From Brevundimonas sp. 357 (GTDB taxonomy: Bacteria; Pseudomonadota; Alphaproteobacteria; Caulobacterales; Caulobacteraceae): DNA of 64,000 nt. The position numbers were made by a program, and so were the translations under genes. Below, piece by piece: positions 63,704 to 64,000 of this stretch. Location: the NCBI RefSeq assembly GCF_003938605.1, contig NZ_RHWX01000002.1, positions 248,001 through 312,000 on the forward strand. Reading direction: 5' to 3'. The notes under the pieces are model-generated. The model was not told the DNA's origin. It did not search any database and was given only the letters and a program-made list of their open reading frames with translations. The stretch's first letter is position 1; every line of letters begins with the position of its first letter.

Positions 63704-64000
63704 ATGCTTCAGAACCTTGAAACCCTGTCCCGTGAGGCCCGTTCGTGGCCGTTTGAGCAAGCGCGCAACCTGCTGGCCCACGTGCTCAAGAAACGGCTGT
63801 CGGATGCGGAGCGCGACGCCGCGAAACTGCTGATCGACGCGGGCAAGACGGACGAAGCTCTGGCGACCTTCGAGGCGCTGAATCGGCCTGTGATCCTGGA
63901 GACGGGCTACGGTCCGTCGGGTCTGCCGCACATGGGCACCTTCGGCGAGGTGGCGCGCACGACCATGGTGCGCAACGCGTTTCGCGCCCTGACCGGCGAT
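63704..64000 (+). CDS. lysS: Class I lysyl-tRNA synthetase, N-terminal part
   Basis: The window ends inside the gene; 99 residues from ATG 63704 are visible. [25 protein letters not shown] is the N-terminal active-site region of class I LysRS, with PHMG as its HIGH motif. Many alphaproteobacteria use this archaeal-type enzyme instead of class II LysRS. Before the motif, the sequence [20 protein letters not shown] and beyond looks like a helical insertion longer than in homologues I remember. The KMSKS motif should lie beyond the end. The window also encodes one tRNA-Lys. Confidence 0.93.
   Translation, partial: MLQNLETLSREARSWPFEQARNLLAHVLKKRLSDAERDAAKLLIDAGKTDEALATFEALNRPVILETGYGPSGLPHMGTFGEVARTTMVRNAFRALTGD

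Overview
The window is about 64 kb of GC-rich chromosome from an alphaproteobacterium of the Caulobacterales. A Brevundimonas-like organism is the best guess. The signs are a MipZ-type division regulator, a TipN-like polarity protein, the mreBCD-mrdA-rodA cell-shape cluster, a Caulobacter-type TonB-dependent receptor, a class I lysyl-tRNA synthetase and overall codon use. Both ends are cut inside genes: mipZ on the left and lysS on the right. Almost all of the sequence is compact housekeeping DNA, with frequent 1-4 nt overlaps between consecutive or convergent genes.

Layout. 1-5.9 kb: mipZ end, a J-domain membrane protein, an RNA methyltransferase, a polyprenyl diphosphate synthase, an aspartate aminotransferase, a VTT membrane protein and a glutathione S-transferase. 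6-12 kb: the rod-shape operon mreB-mreC-mreD-mrdA-rodA. 12-18.4 kb: small conserved proteins, prolyl aminopeptidase, an MFS transporter, a pyroglutamyl-peptidase-like protein without the catalytic triad, and a TipN-like coiled-coil membrane protein. 18.9-24.6 kb: phospholipase D, an EEP-family hydrolase, a LemA/TPM-domain operon and folD. 24.7-28.9 kb: two secreted PPC-repeat proteins on either side of a type 2 isopentenyl-diphosphate isomerase, then a proline-rich protein. 29-35 kb: a divergent histidine-utilisation locus (hutUH leftward, hutC-hutG-hutI rightward) with a palindromic operator candidate between the arms. 35-40.3 kb: a phytoene-desaturase-like oxidoreductase and a solitary MmeI-like restriction-modification fusion. 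40.4-48 kb: valS-tlyA, a glycine-zipper protein, an RNA uridine methyltransferase, a lipoprotein hydrolase and a PA0069-type radical SAM protein. 48-54.4 kb: tamB-tamA and a small lipoprotein.

54.65-56.5 kb is the clearest accessory region. A tRNA-Lys(TTT) gene is followed by about 1.7 kb of visibly lower-GC DNA, ending in an imperfect copy of the tRNA 3' end. The insert holds a decayed tyrosine-integrase fragment, a 20-bp tandem repeat, a JAMM/DUF4329-like protein, and a secreted protein whose start overlaps the JAMM gene by 4 nt. I read it as a miniature tRNA-borne island carrying a candidate effector/immunity pair. That reading is an inference.

56.6-64 kb returns to core genes: a lipoprotein, tgt, a TonB-dependent receptor, a nucleotidyltransferase-fold protein coupled to queA, a MaoC dehydratase, a GNAT acetyltransferase and lysS. 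Tgt and QueA act in the same queuosine pathway.

Sequence-level oddities elsewhere: hairpins that cover the ribosome-binding sites of two neighbouring genes, a probable CTG start for the isomerase, and changed metal- or cluster-ligand motifs in the RNA methyltransferase, Tgt and HutG. Family assignments rest on motif recognition by eye; no database search was run.
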